Below, piece by piece: positions 10,185 through 18,197 of a DNA stretch of 35,605 bases. Below the pieces are notes generated by a model. That model worked only from the letters and a program-made list of their open reading frames with translations, did not search any database and was not told the DNA's origin. The stretch is from Chondrus crispus (lineage: Eukaryota > Rhodophyta > Florideophyceae > Gigartinales > Gigartinaceae): assembly GCF_000350225.1 (NCBI RefSeq), contig NW_005178518.1, positions 1 to 35,605 on the forward strand. The letters run 5' to 3'. How positions within the stretch are numbered: the stretch's first letter is position 1; every line of letters starts with the position of its first letter. Made by a program: the position numbers and the translations under genes.

Positions 10185-11936
10185 TATGCCCCCGAACCGC
10201 GCGCTTCGCGACTGCGAAAAAATTCGGTGTGCTTGCCTCTCCAGGTTCTCGGAACCAGAAGGATTTGTCAAGGGGATTTGTGGGGCATGCCCGAGAGAAA
10301 CCTTTTATATCATTCATGGTGAGCTTTGGCGTTGCAAATTCCTCTCTGGCCTAGTATCAGCGAGGAGCTGTAAAATGCAAGGTTTGTCCCCTTGTCGGTC
10401 AGTCGCCAACATGAATCAGATTGGCTCCGAACAACGAGTCTCCAAAACGCCAACCCTTGGCGTTGGCGAAAAGACTTGTGTTGCTCTCGGATCCTAGAAG
10501 AATCGGAAGTAAACGTAGAAGTGTAAAGCCGGGAAAAGAGGAACACAACTAATCTAGACGTCTTGTAAACAGAGTTTTGATTAGCGCCGCCTCTACCAGC
10601 ACGCCGTCGCCGCCTCGGCCGGGTGGCGCCGGCACAGCTACGTTCTAACGCCTTGGAAAACGCCCCCAACAGGACACGGCCCTCTTCACCCCACAGCCTC
10701 CACAGCTGCAAGGTGTCAGGCAAATACAGCCCTTAGGGCTCTTCCTCCTCCCCACAACACTCCTGGTCGTTGGCTACAGACTCCCTCGCGGCGGCCAGGT
10801 TCTCTGCTGCGCGCCGAAAGCGGTTGCCCCCGACCGTTGCTGCGAGCGCCTTCACGGCCGAGCTGACCACGACCGTACTAGTAGCCATGAGAAATTGCCG
10901 GTCCACTACGACGGAAGAGTCCGTGCGCAGGTCGGGCAGCTCCCGTTACGCTGATATGAGCGTGGCGTCGCGCACCAATGTAGTGCGACGAGCTCGCGGC
11001 CCTCCTGCAGACGCGCGGCTACAGCGCCCACAAGAGCCGCGGTGTCCAACATGGCAGTCTACGCGAGCCGCAGCGACGATGCCTGCTTGACGGTCGCCCG
11101 CCAAATGTTCGGGGCGGACGACAAGCGGGCGTAGCAGCGGGGCATGCAAAAGTGCACGTTGCGCTCGAGGGACTATGAGGTGCGTAGGCGGGTGCTGTGT
11201 TCAAGAAGAGCAGGCGAAGATATTGTTCACGCGTCAGGTGAGTGGCGTGAGTGTGTGTCTCTGAACCGCTAAACGGGATCGGGGCTGTTAGGGAAGACGG
11301 GGTGGTAGCGCTGAAAGACCGAGGTAAGCGGTGACGCGCGTGTTTCGGGGGTTTCTCGGGATGGCGTCCGTCATGGCGGGGTATTTGAAGGGGCAGAGGG
11401 ACAGGGGATGCGAGGGAGGAGCTGAGTGAAAAGGCGGAGAAGGAGGGAAGAGACTAAGAGGAAGGAGACGAAGAGGAAGGAGGCGAAGGGAAGGGAGGCC
11501 AAGAGGAGGGAGGCCAAGAGGAAGGAAGCGACGAGGAGGGAGGCCAAGAGGAAAATGGCGAGGAGAAACAGTCCTCAAATTTAGTCGGCGCCTGCCCGCC
11601 CAGACTTGCTAAAATATTCATTTTCCGTACAGTTGGAAAATAGCATACATTTTAGTCGGAACTGGTCTTCCTAATTGAAACAGGATTTCGCGCACTTTCC
11701 TAAATATTCGCATATTTAGTTGCGATTTTCGTTAATTAAAAAGGGCTAATAAGGGGGTGCACAAGGGGGTGAGTGGAAAAGAAACTAAGTTGGAATGTGA
11801 ATACTGTAGTCCGGGATTGGGGGACACACGTGTGAATATTTGCACAGTTTTTATTTTAATTGTTAATTTTATTTAGTTAGTCAGTATTAATTTTGCCGAC
11901 ATTAGATTAGCTCTAGGATCTAGCGCCGCGAGCTAC
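10185..11936. other. No recognised gene; GC-rich then AT-rich
   Basis: From 10185 to about 11250 the sequence is GC-rich with short overlapping open frames on both strands and no recognised motif. The 15-bp minisatellite at 11446-11565 follows, and 11580-11936 is AT-rich up to the first base of the LTR of element A. If the Harbinger-like element spans both broken genes, its right end should lie in this stretch, but no inverted repeat was found. Confidence 0.45.
11446..11565. repeat. 15-bp minisatellite, about 8 units
   Basis: Imperfect tandem units of 15 bp with a consensus close to GAGGGAGGCCAAGAG; units starting at 11461, 11476, 11491, 11506, 11521, 11536 and 11551 are in register and one more precedes them. 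It is purine-rich on the plus strand. Because 15 is a multiple of three, the minus strand reads as Leu/Pro-rich pentapeptides, but that frame has no other sign of being a gene. Confidence 0.85.
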
Positions 11937-12802
11937 TGTAGTGGCTCCGGTTGGGCGATATATACCTTAGCCCACTGACTGCCAAGTCAGTAAAGGTAAC
12001 CCGAATTGCCGGAGTTGAATGTCGCCTTGGTCGAAGTCCGTCTCTACCAAGACTCTCCCTCTTACCTAAGCCTACGGCATCCTTCAGCGCTCGGGGGTCC
12101 CATTTCTTTCCTTATCCTTTACCATTCCTATTTCTATCTCTATTCCCTATCCATTTTTATTTCTGCCTCTATCCTTTTCTATCTGTTGGTGCCATCGGCA
12201 TTGGTTGCGACCGATCCGGTGTAGGTGTTTTAGCAATCGGGCAACGCGTTGTGTAGCGCTGCTACTGTTTCAAGTTCCGTAGGAAGACTGTTGCAACGAC
12301 GCCTCCGTCGAAGGTCTTACTGTATAAGACAGAGTTGGTACCACCAACCGCGATCGCGATCGCGCTGGTAAGGGTGTTTTTAGCCATCGGGCAACACGTC
12401 GGTAGTAGCGTTGCTACACGGTTACGATCCCGTCGGGTAGTGCTGAACAAGCCCCCGTCGAAGACCTTGAATTATACAAAAGGTGCTGAAGACGCTCGTC
12501 GAGCATTGGCCTTACAACCCCGCGAACCGCGGTTACGTTCTCGTACACAAGCCCAACCCGCACTCGCCGAGCACTCAAGTCTTCGCAAGTCTCTACCACC
12601 ATTATTCTCCCGGGCCGGGCATCTTTCCTTACCCCCCCGCCGGAGTTGAGCTACCGTGGGCCGCAAGCCAACACAAGGGAAAAGGGAGTCTCGAACGCTC
12701 CGTAGCGCGTGCCATCGGCAGTGGTTGTTGCTGTTGCTGTTTTTCTTCTTTTTGTTTGACCGTCGGACTGTGTTCGCGGCCTGCCAGGCACGTTGCACTA
12801 CA
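11937..12802 (+). repeat. 5' LTR of element A (Ty3/gypsy)
   Basis: Bounded by TGTAGTG at 11937 and CACTACA at 12802, a 7-bp terminal inverted repeat of the same TGTAG/CTACA type as the LTRs of B. Four bases after its end comes a primer-binding site almost identical to that of B, which fixes this end well. The interior contains an imperfect duplication (about 12226-12330 and 12373-12480, each starting with a TCGGGCAAC block). The left boundary rests only on the short inverted repeat and is less sure. The partner LTR would lie beyond the window. Confidence 0.6.
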
Positions 12803-12806
12803 AAAG

Positions 12807-12824
12807 TGGTATCCCGACCTAGAA
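12807..12824 (+). other. Primer-binding site of element A
   Basis: TGGTATCCCGACCTAGAA, complementary to a tRNA 3' end (TGG pairs with CCA), 4 bases downstream of the LTR. It matches the site of element B at 17 of 18 positions, so both use the same or a sister tRNA primer. I did not assign the tRNA. In the leader that follows, a GT at 12886 and a pyrimidine run ending in TTTAG at 12929 would allow a 44-base intron, which is only a possibility. Confidence 0.7.
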
Positions 12825-12950
12825 TCTTTTTTGTGTACAGGAGACCTGATCAAGAATTTTGTCTACGACAAGGGAGTTGGTCTGGGTACGGAGTCTCTTT
12901 TTTATTTTTTTGTTCGTATCTTTTTTTAGGTTCGTTCGCTACGCAGAACG

Positions 12951-13138
12951 ATGTCAACAAGCGCACCCGGGGACGTCGGTCCCGGGGCGAGTAGAAGCGG
13001 ATCGGCACGGGCGTCGAGGATCCCGAGGGGTCCTCGCACCCGGAGCCAGGCCAATATGGCCACGGATCCAGGAGATCAAGAATCCCCTACGGGGATTGCC
13101 GCCGACAAGACTGACCTCGATGAGAAGTTCGAGAAGAT
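12951..13138 (+). pseudogene. N-terminal fragment of element A gag
   Basis: An ATG about 130 bases beyond the primer-binding site opens a frame rich in Gly, Ser, Arg and Pro, ending in an acidic/basic stretch (ADKTDLDEKFEKI) that resembles the beginning of a coiled coil, as in the N-terminus of the gag of B. After about 62 codons the frame runs into the LTR of element C at 13139 and stops at 13146-13148. The call rests on position (LTR, primer site, leader, first ATG), not on motifs; no zinc knuckle or capsid region remains. Confidence 0.5.
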
Positions 13139-13730
13139 TGTGGTATAACTACCTTCGTCCAGACCACTCAGAAACGAGGGGGGTTAGAGGGAAGGGAGCG
13201 CGCGCCACTGGGTAACCCACGCGCGAACGCAAACCGTACGGAAGGACTCGAAACGAGGGAAGGCTCACGTGGCCGGTGACGCGCAGCCGGTCGGTGGTGT
13301 TAGATCCGGACGGCCGGTCACCGCTTAGAAGCCTGAGACTAAAAGGGAAACCGGAACGGGATAGCAATTAGCCGTAAAGGGAAGGGAGGCGAGTCTGCCT
13401 CCTCTTTACTGGGACGGGGCAGGTGCCCCCGGTCTTAACCGCTAAGTGGGACGCCAGGACACCTGTCCCGCTACAGTAGCTGTTACTTACTGTATACCAG
13501 CTACTGTACACAATTAATAAATTTGTGCCATTAACTACTAATTACTACTTATGACCGTACGGATTACATACGTGTGCCCGTGGCCACGCCAGCGGTTGTA
13601 GCACGTGTGACCCGCGGGGTACTACTGTACTCCGCGACGGGCGCGTGTAAGCCCGGTCGCTACAGTAGCACCCGCTCTTCTGTCCGGTTCACATCTCCCC
13701 GGTGTGGTCGTGGTACGCAATTGTACTACA
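13139..13730 (-). repeat. 3' LTR of truncated element C
   Basis: A 592-bp stretch from TGTGGTATAA to TTGTACTACA, whose ends pair at 8 of 10 positions. Its layout copies the LTRs of B: GC-rich ends around an AT-rich centre with repeated TACTGTA. On the minus strand the base before it is preceded by a polypurine tract, which marks it as the 3' LTR of a minus-strand element. It interrupts the gag of A. An internal 11-bp inverted repeat (13472-13482 and 13498-13508) is present. The boundaries are moderately sure. Confidence 0.5.
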
Positions 13731-13743
13731 GACCCCCTTCCTT
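13731..13743 (-). other. Polypurine tract of element C
   Basis: On the minus strand AAGGAAGGGGGTC directly precedes the LTR end TGTAG, the expected place and composition of the plus-strand primer of an LTR retrotransposon. Confidence 0.45.
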
Positions 13744-13780
13744 ATTTCGCAACACGTCCTCGTCGCGGCCGAGTTGTGCC

Positions 13781-14635
13781 ATGACCGGCTTGCAGAGATT
13801 TCTCACCGTACGGAAAAACCCGCTCCGACCGCGGGCGCGCGGTCGCGTGGCGGCCACCTCCACAGGGGATCCTGTGCAGTTTTTGGTATTTAACCGCGGT
13901 GATTCTTCCCATGCGGTGGCAGATCCCCTTACGCCTTCATCATTTCCCACAACTCACCCAACGCTTCTCCCCACGACTACCACCAGCCATACTCTCCCTC
14001 ACACCTCATCTCCCGATTTACCCCCTTCTCCACGGATGGAGAACCACCGAACGGACCCGGGGCAGCCCTCCTCTGAGCGCTCCCCCTTAGCGACGCCCGC
14101 GCCAACTGTTGCTTTTCATTCAGTGCGGCAGCGGGGTGCCGGTGATCTGCCCGCTGCCGCTTCCGCGTCTGCGGAGCGCGGGCCGCTACCAGTCCCGCTG
14201 AGATCCATCCCGGTTCCCCGCGTTGGCGGTGCAACCGCAGTGACGCAGTTGCCCGACCGGGTCGGAGCCGGGGGACCCTCGGTAGTCAATGAAGATCCAC
14301 ATCCGACACGCCCCGACACCTTTGCAGGGACGTACCCGGCGGCGGACACTCCGCCCTCCGGATGGCTCCGTAACGGTGTTCGTGCGGTCCGAGGCCTGCT
14401 CCCCGGGGCCGACATGGACCATCGCAGGGCTCGAGGTGGGCGGAACCCCTCACAGGGTCAACCGCCAATCTCCGTCGAAGCCTACGTCAATGCGGATATC
14501 CGGACGCAGCAAGATTCGAGGCGATACCGAGGCGGCGGGGCATTCGTACGCCCTCCCCTCGCGGTCGTATCCGACAAGAGAGCCGCTCGGCAGCTTAGAG
14601 GACGCGCTGTCTCCACGCCCCCCACCGGTCGGTGA
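13781..14635 (+). CDS. Possible antisense ORF of element C
   Basis: An ATG 50 bases inside the element opens a 284-codon frame rich in Pro, Ser, Thr, Arg and Ala. It runs opposite to the sense of element C and occupies the place, next to the 3' LTR, where element B carries its opposite-strand ORF. No domain is recognised. Downstream, plus-strand frames at 14289-14678 and 14632-14814 are also open; the last contains DEYHSRLLNLLGRYGGEVDP, faintly like residues 105-122 of the large ORF of B. The antisense gene may therefore be longer and frameshifted, cut at 14876 by element B. It could also be a chance frame in GC-rich DNA. Confidence 0.3.
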   Translation: MTGLQRFLTVRKNPLRPRARGRVAATSTGDPVQFLVFNRGDSSHAVADPLTPSSFPTTHPTLLPTTTTSHTLPHTSSPDLPPSPRMENHRTDPGQPSSERSPLATPAPTVAFHSVRQRGAGDLPAAASASAERGPLPVPLRSIPVPRVGGATAVTQLPDRVGAGGPSVVNEDPHPTRPDTFAGTYPAADTPPSGWLRNGVRAVRGLLPGADMDHRRARGGRNPSQGQPPISVEAYVNADIRTQQDSRRYRGGGAFVRPPLAVVSDKRAARQLRGRAVSTPPTGR

Positions 14636-14876
14636 CTGTATCCGGCTCGGACCTCCACTATGTCCGCTGTGCGGGTGAGGATGAGTACCATTCGCGGCTG
14701 CTGAACCTCCTCGGGAGATACGGCGGGGAGGTGGACCCCGCACCTCATGTGCAGCTAATGGCCTTCCCCTGGCCCTTCGACCGATGGTATAGCATCGCCG
14801 ACCGTGTTCGGTAGGAGGAGAACTCCGCCAAGGAGAGTCGCCTGCGGTGGCGCCGCAGAGACGACTACTTCCACAT

Positions 14877-15549
14877 TGTAGCATAAACACCCCCAACGGA
14901 GAGGGGTGTATGCACAGCTCGACGTAGACCCCGTCCGAACGGGAAGACGGGGGTGAAGCGGGACACCAGCTAACGGCACCGGGCAGCGGGCCCGGGTAGC
15001 GTGGTAGAGCGGGAACGGGGAGGACGCCGGTACGCGCGAGCGGTTCGACGCCTCGACGCCCCGGCGCGGTACTGGGTGACGATCCAGTACCGACGGGCGG
15101 AGGCGGAGCCGGCTCGTGGGCGTACCGCGCGCGTCCTCAACCCACGCTCGGTGCCGCTCTAAGGTAGTTAGCGAACGCTACCTTAGAATAAGCGGGAAGT
15201 CGGACCTTGACGGCCGGTGGGTGACAAGTCCGTGCTTGTCCTCCTCCCCCCGCCGCCGGTCCGCTCCATATTTAATGTACATAATAACCTATCATAATAG
15301 TACAGTACCGATGTACTGTAGCGACGTACTGTAGCGGTCGGTCGACACTGTAATACTGTCAGCCATCGGGGCTGACAGTACACGTGTGTGTGCGCGCTCT
15401 TCGGTCCCGCGCGTACACGTGTACACGTGCGCCCCCTGTACTCGGGGTTACACGTGGTGGTACTGTAGAGCATCGAGCTCTACAGCAACCGATCCGATTC
15501 TGAGTTGATCTAATCTAAAATAAAGCCCCAGGGGGGGGGTTATGCTACA
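14877..15549 (-). repeat. 3' LTR of element B
   Basis: 673 bp from TGTAGCATAA to TTATGCTACA, a perfect 10-bp terminal inverted repeat. It matches the copy at 29065-29738 except for about 8 single-base changes and one base in the G run near 15531. It contains an 11-bp hairpin (15354-15364 and 15370-15380) and an AT-rich centre with repeated TACTGTA; ATTAAATATGG on the minus strand at about 15265-15275 is a possible TATA element. On the plus strand AATAAAG near 15520 could serve antisense transcripts. Confidence 0.95.
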
Positions 15550-15550
15550 C

Positions 15551-15586
15551 GGCCCCCCCCTTAAGCGGGGACGTCCGCGTCCACGG
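15551..15586 (-). other. 3' polypurine tract and hairpin of element B
   Basis: On the minus strand a hairpin (stem around GGACG/CGTCC, loop CGGA) is followed by CGCTTAAGGGGGGGG and three bases before the LTR. This is the normal position of the primer for plus-strand DNA synthesis. The block recurs, 32 of 36 bases identical by eye, right after the pol stop at 21684-21719. Confidence 0.75.
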
Positions 15587-15606
15587 GTGCTCGCAGAGCG
15601 CAAATC

Positions 15607-16461
15607 ATGGTTGACCGTATAATCGATACGGTCCCTTCTACTCCCTCCCACGACCCCGCTCTCGGGTCGGCATTCTCGGTGTCCCGCTCCGGCCTCGTTT
15701 GCGCGCGGGTCGATCTATCGCCCCTCTCTCTGGCGTCCCGAGACCTCGCCTCCCCTTCGTCGCCGTCGGCTGTTCTCTGCCGTTCGGTCGCGCGTGACCC
15801 CTCTGGGCTCGTCTTGAGCGTCGACTCGTCCCTCCCTTCGGAGGGGTCTGTTCTTCTGCATCCGACCTGGCAGGCACCCTTTTCTTTCTGTACCCGAGAG
15901 CCGGCTTACTCCCTCGTCTGCTGGCTTGGCCCGCGTCCTTACGTCATCCATATGTCGCCCCTCACTACCTCTGAGGGCGCCCCCGCGCGTCCTCTGGCGC
16001 CCCTTGGGATTGGATCGGACGCACCGGTCGTCCGCTCCCCGACCATGGATCACCCCACCCCCGTCGAGGAGGTGGCATCGCGGTCGCGTTCGGCCGCTCT
16101 CAACCCTTCCGCGCCGCCGCTCTGGTGGCCTCCGAGGCCTCTCCGAAAGCCTCGAGAAACCCGAGCCTCTACAGTATCCGAGGAGTTGGATCCTTCGCCG
16201 CCGCCCGTCGCTCCGCCGTTGGCTGCGCCCGTCGGTGGCGCGAGTGATTCGCACGATGGGGAGCTCGCGCATGGCCGAGGGATGATTCGTACCGTCCCGT
16301 CGAGGGCTCTCACGGGGCCACTGGTAGTTGTCGGCGTCCCGGGGCGCCGACGCCTTTTTCCCGGCTCGGCAGGGTCGTGGAGGAGGAGGTGTCCGACACC
16401 TCCACGCAGTGGCTGGGCGTCCCCTTGGAGCGGTCGATTCCGCTACCGCCCAGTCGCCTAA
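15607..16461 (+). CDS. Antisense ORF of element B, N-terminal frame
   Basis: An ATG 58 bases inside the 3' LTR opens a 284-codon frame running opposite to gag and pol. It is rich in Pro, Ser, Arg and Leu, and no domain is recognised. A second ATG in strong context (GACCATGG, 16045) could be the true start. The frame overlaps the much longer frame that continues to 18197, which has no ATG of its own before 16707. The two probably make one protein, through a frame change, an indel or splicing somewhere between 16248 and 16461. No convincing GT-AG pair or slippery heptamer in the right phase was found. Transcription would have to start in or near the 3' LTR. Confidence 0.45.
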   Translation: MVDRIIDTVPSTPSHDPALGSAFSVSRSGLVCARVDLSPLSLASRDLASPSSPSAVLCRSVARDPSGLVLSVDSSLPSEGSVLLHPTWQAPFSFCTREPAYSLVCWLGPRPYVIHMSPLTTSEGAPARPLAPLGIGSDAPVVRSPTMDHPTPVEEVASRSRSAALNPSAPPLWWPPRPLRKPRETRASTVSEELDPSPPPVAPPLAAPVGGASDSHDGELAHGRGMIRTVPSRALTGPLVVVGVPGRRRLFPGSAGSWRRRCPTPPRSGWASPWSGRFRYRPVA

Positions 16462-18197
16462 ACTACGCGTGGCGTCGCCACGCGCGGTCGGGCATCACCG
16501 TCGGTGAACTCTTGGCGCGAGCGAGTTTGCGACCTGATCTACTCCGGATTCGCACCATATACGCAGGTGGCCGAGCTGAGGAGGCGTCCCTGGCCTTAGG
16601 GCGCTTGCTATCTGAGGGCGACGGTGCCCCCTATCAAATTCCGGACGAGATACCCGACGACAGGACGTTCGTCTATAGTGTAGAGGAGGCCGAGTACGTC
16701 GACCGGATGTCGACGTACCTCTTCCATCGGGGCCCCCGGGATCCCCGTCGTTTCGTACTTTCGGAGGTAGCGGGGCTATACGTCAGCTCCCGTACTCGTG
16801 CCCATTCGAAGGCTCGGGCGGCCCTTCAAAAATCGGCCTGTTCCCTGATGCGCCTTCACCACATCGCGTTGGCGCCAACCGATTGGTCCGCGTATCGCAA
16901 CGCTGCTGAGGAAGACGGACGCGTCTTCCCGTCAGCCGCGTTCGCCCCCGGTCTGTCCCGGAGCGACTTTCCCGAGCTTCCCGCGGATATAGGGGAGGCA
17001 CTCCCGTCGTTAGGGGTGCATCCGTTACTCCCCTACACTCTGAGACACTTTGGCTTCGCTTGTAATGACCCGGTACACCTGGCTTACGCGGAGCTGGTCT
17101 ACAATTTCGAGTGCGAATGGGCGTGGTCCCTATGCGCCGCCTTCATGGACGAGGTGTCATTGCATGGTAGGGCTTTCGTACAGCCCGTTGGCATGCTGTC
17201 CTTCCTTGGCCGGGTCGCGCCGTCGCTTCCCGACCTGACCTTGCACCCCATGGAGCGCGGCTCCCCGCACGTCCCATGGTCCTACTCCATGGTTCTCGAT
17301 CTTATGCACCGCGCCGTGGCGGTGCCCGAGCGCAATCGGCGTTCTTGGACCGATTACACAACCAGCACCCGGAGCCTCTACGTGATCTACGATTGGAAAG
17401 GGGATGCTTTCGTAGCGCGTCCCAGTCCGCTCGGGTCGGCTCCTTCCCGGAGTAAGGGAGGCGTGGGGTCCGTTGCCCGAGCCGCGCGCCGGAAGCGGTA
17501 CCGCGATTTGGATGGCGAAGCTCCGTCTGTCGCCTTCCGAGATGCACGTTCCCCACGCATTCCCTTCTTCCCTTCGGGGGAGGGGTACAGTGCCGCGGTA
17601 GACGCTCCGTCGGTTCTCTCGCCCCCTCTTGGGGCCGACTCATGTCGTGACGTGAGTCCCAAGACCACGTGCAGCCTTGATCTGAGTCACGACGAGATCA
17701 TTGCTATCCCAGGGGTGGTCCGCGCTCTGGGCCGTTCGGTCGGCCGAGTTTGGCAAGTTGGAGGTCTGCTCCGGACACTGGCCGGTTGGTACATAGAGCG
17801 GAGTGACGAGGCTCGTCGCCTCGGTGCACAACTCCGCCATGCCCAGAGGGAAATCGAGACCCTTCGTGAATCGGCGTCGCGCCAGAGCAGCATGCTACAG
17901 CAGTTATCGGCCGAGCGCGATCGATATCGCCTGGAGCGAGACGACCTTCGGGCTTCCCCTACACACGTGCCTCTCCCTCAACTTCGGGACCCCTATGAGA
18001 GACGTGCGCACAACTCCTCGGTGGTTGGCGGACCAGCCGTCCCGCCCAAGTCGCGTCCGGGGTGGTCCTCCCACCCGGAGATAGCGCTTCCGCCCCTCCA
18101 CGAGGTGGAGTCGGACGTGCCGTCGCACCCCAGCTACCGCCCCCCGGAAAGGCGTGCCTCCGGGTCGTCGGTGCCCTCCAACGGTGCGAACCGTTGA
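16377..18197 (+). CDS. Antisense ORF of element B, main coiled-coil protein
   Basis: A 606-codon frame on the strand opposite gag and pol. It is open from 16248; 16377 is a GTG, and the first in-frame ATG is at 16707, so the N-terminus is unresolved (see the overlapping frame 15607-16461). Counting from 16377, residues 10-340 look like a globular, mostly helical protein with many Trp, Tyr and Phe, residues 369-376 are a basic cluster (AARRKRYR) that could direct nuclear import, 440-470 are hydrophobic, 475-525 form a strong predicted coiled coil (heptads of Leu among Glu, Arg and Gln), and the tail is Pro/Ser-rich. No enzyme motif, zinc finger or membrane helix is evident. The family is unknown. 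Plant elements such as Grande and Retand also carry antisense ORFs beyond pol, which is the closest known parallel. Confidence 0.6.
   Translation: MEEEVSDTSTQWLGVPLERSIPLPPSRLNYAWRRHARSGITVGELLARASLRPDLLRIRTIYAGGRAEEASLALGRLLSEGDGAPYQIPDEIPDDRTFVYSVEEAEYVDRMSTYLFHRGPRDPRRFVLSEVAGLYVSSRTRAHSKARAALQKSACSLMRLHHIALAPTDWSAYRNAAEEDGRVFPSAAFAPGLSRSDFPELPADIGEALPSLGVHPLLPYTLRHFGFACNDPVHLAYAELVYNFECEWAWSLCAAFMDEVSLHGRAFVQPVGMLSFLGRVAPSLPDLTLHPMERGSPHVPWSYSMVLDLMHRAVAVPERNRRSWTDYTTSTRSLYVIYDWKGDAFVARPSPLGSAPSRSKGGVGSVARAARRKRYRDLDGEAPSVAFRDARSPRIPFFPSGEGYSAAVDAPSVLSPPLGADSCRDVSPKTTCSLDLSHDEIIAIPGVVRALGRSVGRVWQVGGLLRTLAGWYIERSDEARRLGAQLRHAQREIETLRESASRQSSMLQQLSAERDRYRLERDDLRASPTHVPLPQLRDPYERRAHNSSVVGGPAVPPKSRPGWSSHPEIALPPLHEVESDVPSHPSYRPPERRASGSSVPSNGANR

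Noticed and set aside
10310..10723. 137-codon minus-strand open frame
   Set aside because: No recognised domain and biased composition; nothing beside it supports a gene.
16324..16372. GT-AG intron to join the two antisense frames of B
   Set aside because: The splice would enter the wrong reading frame.
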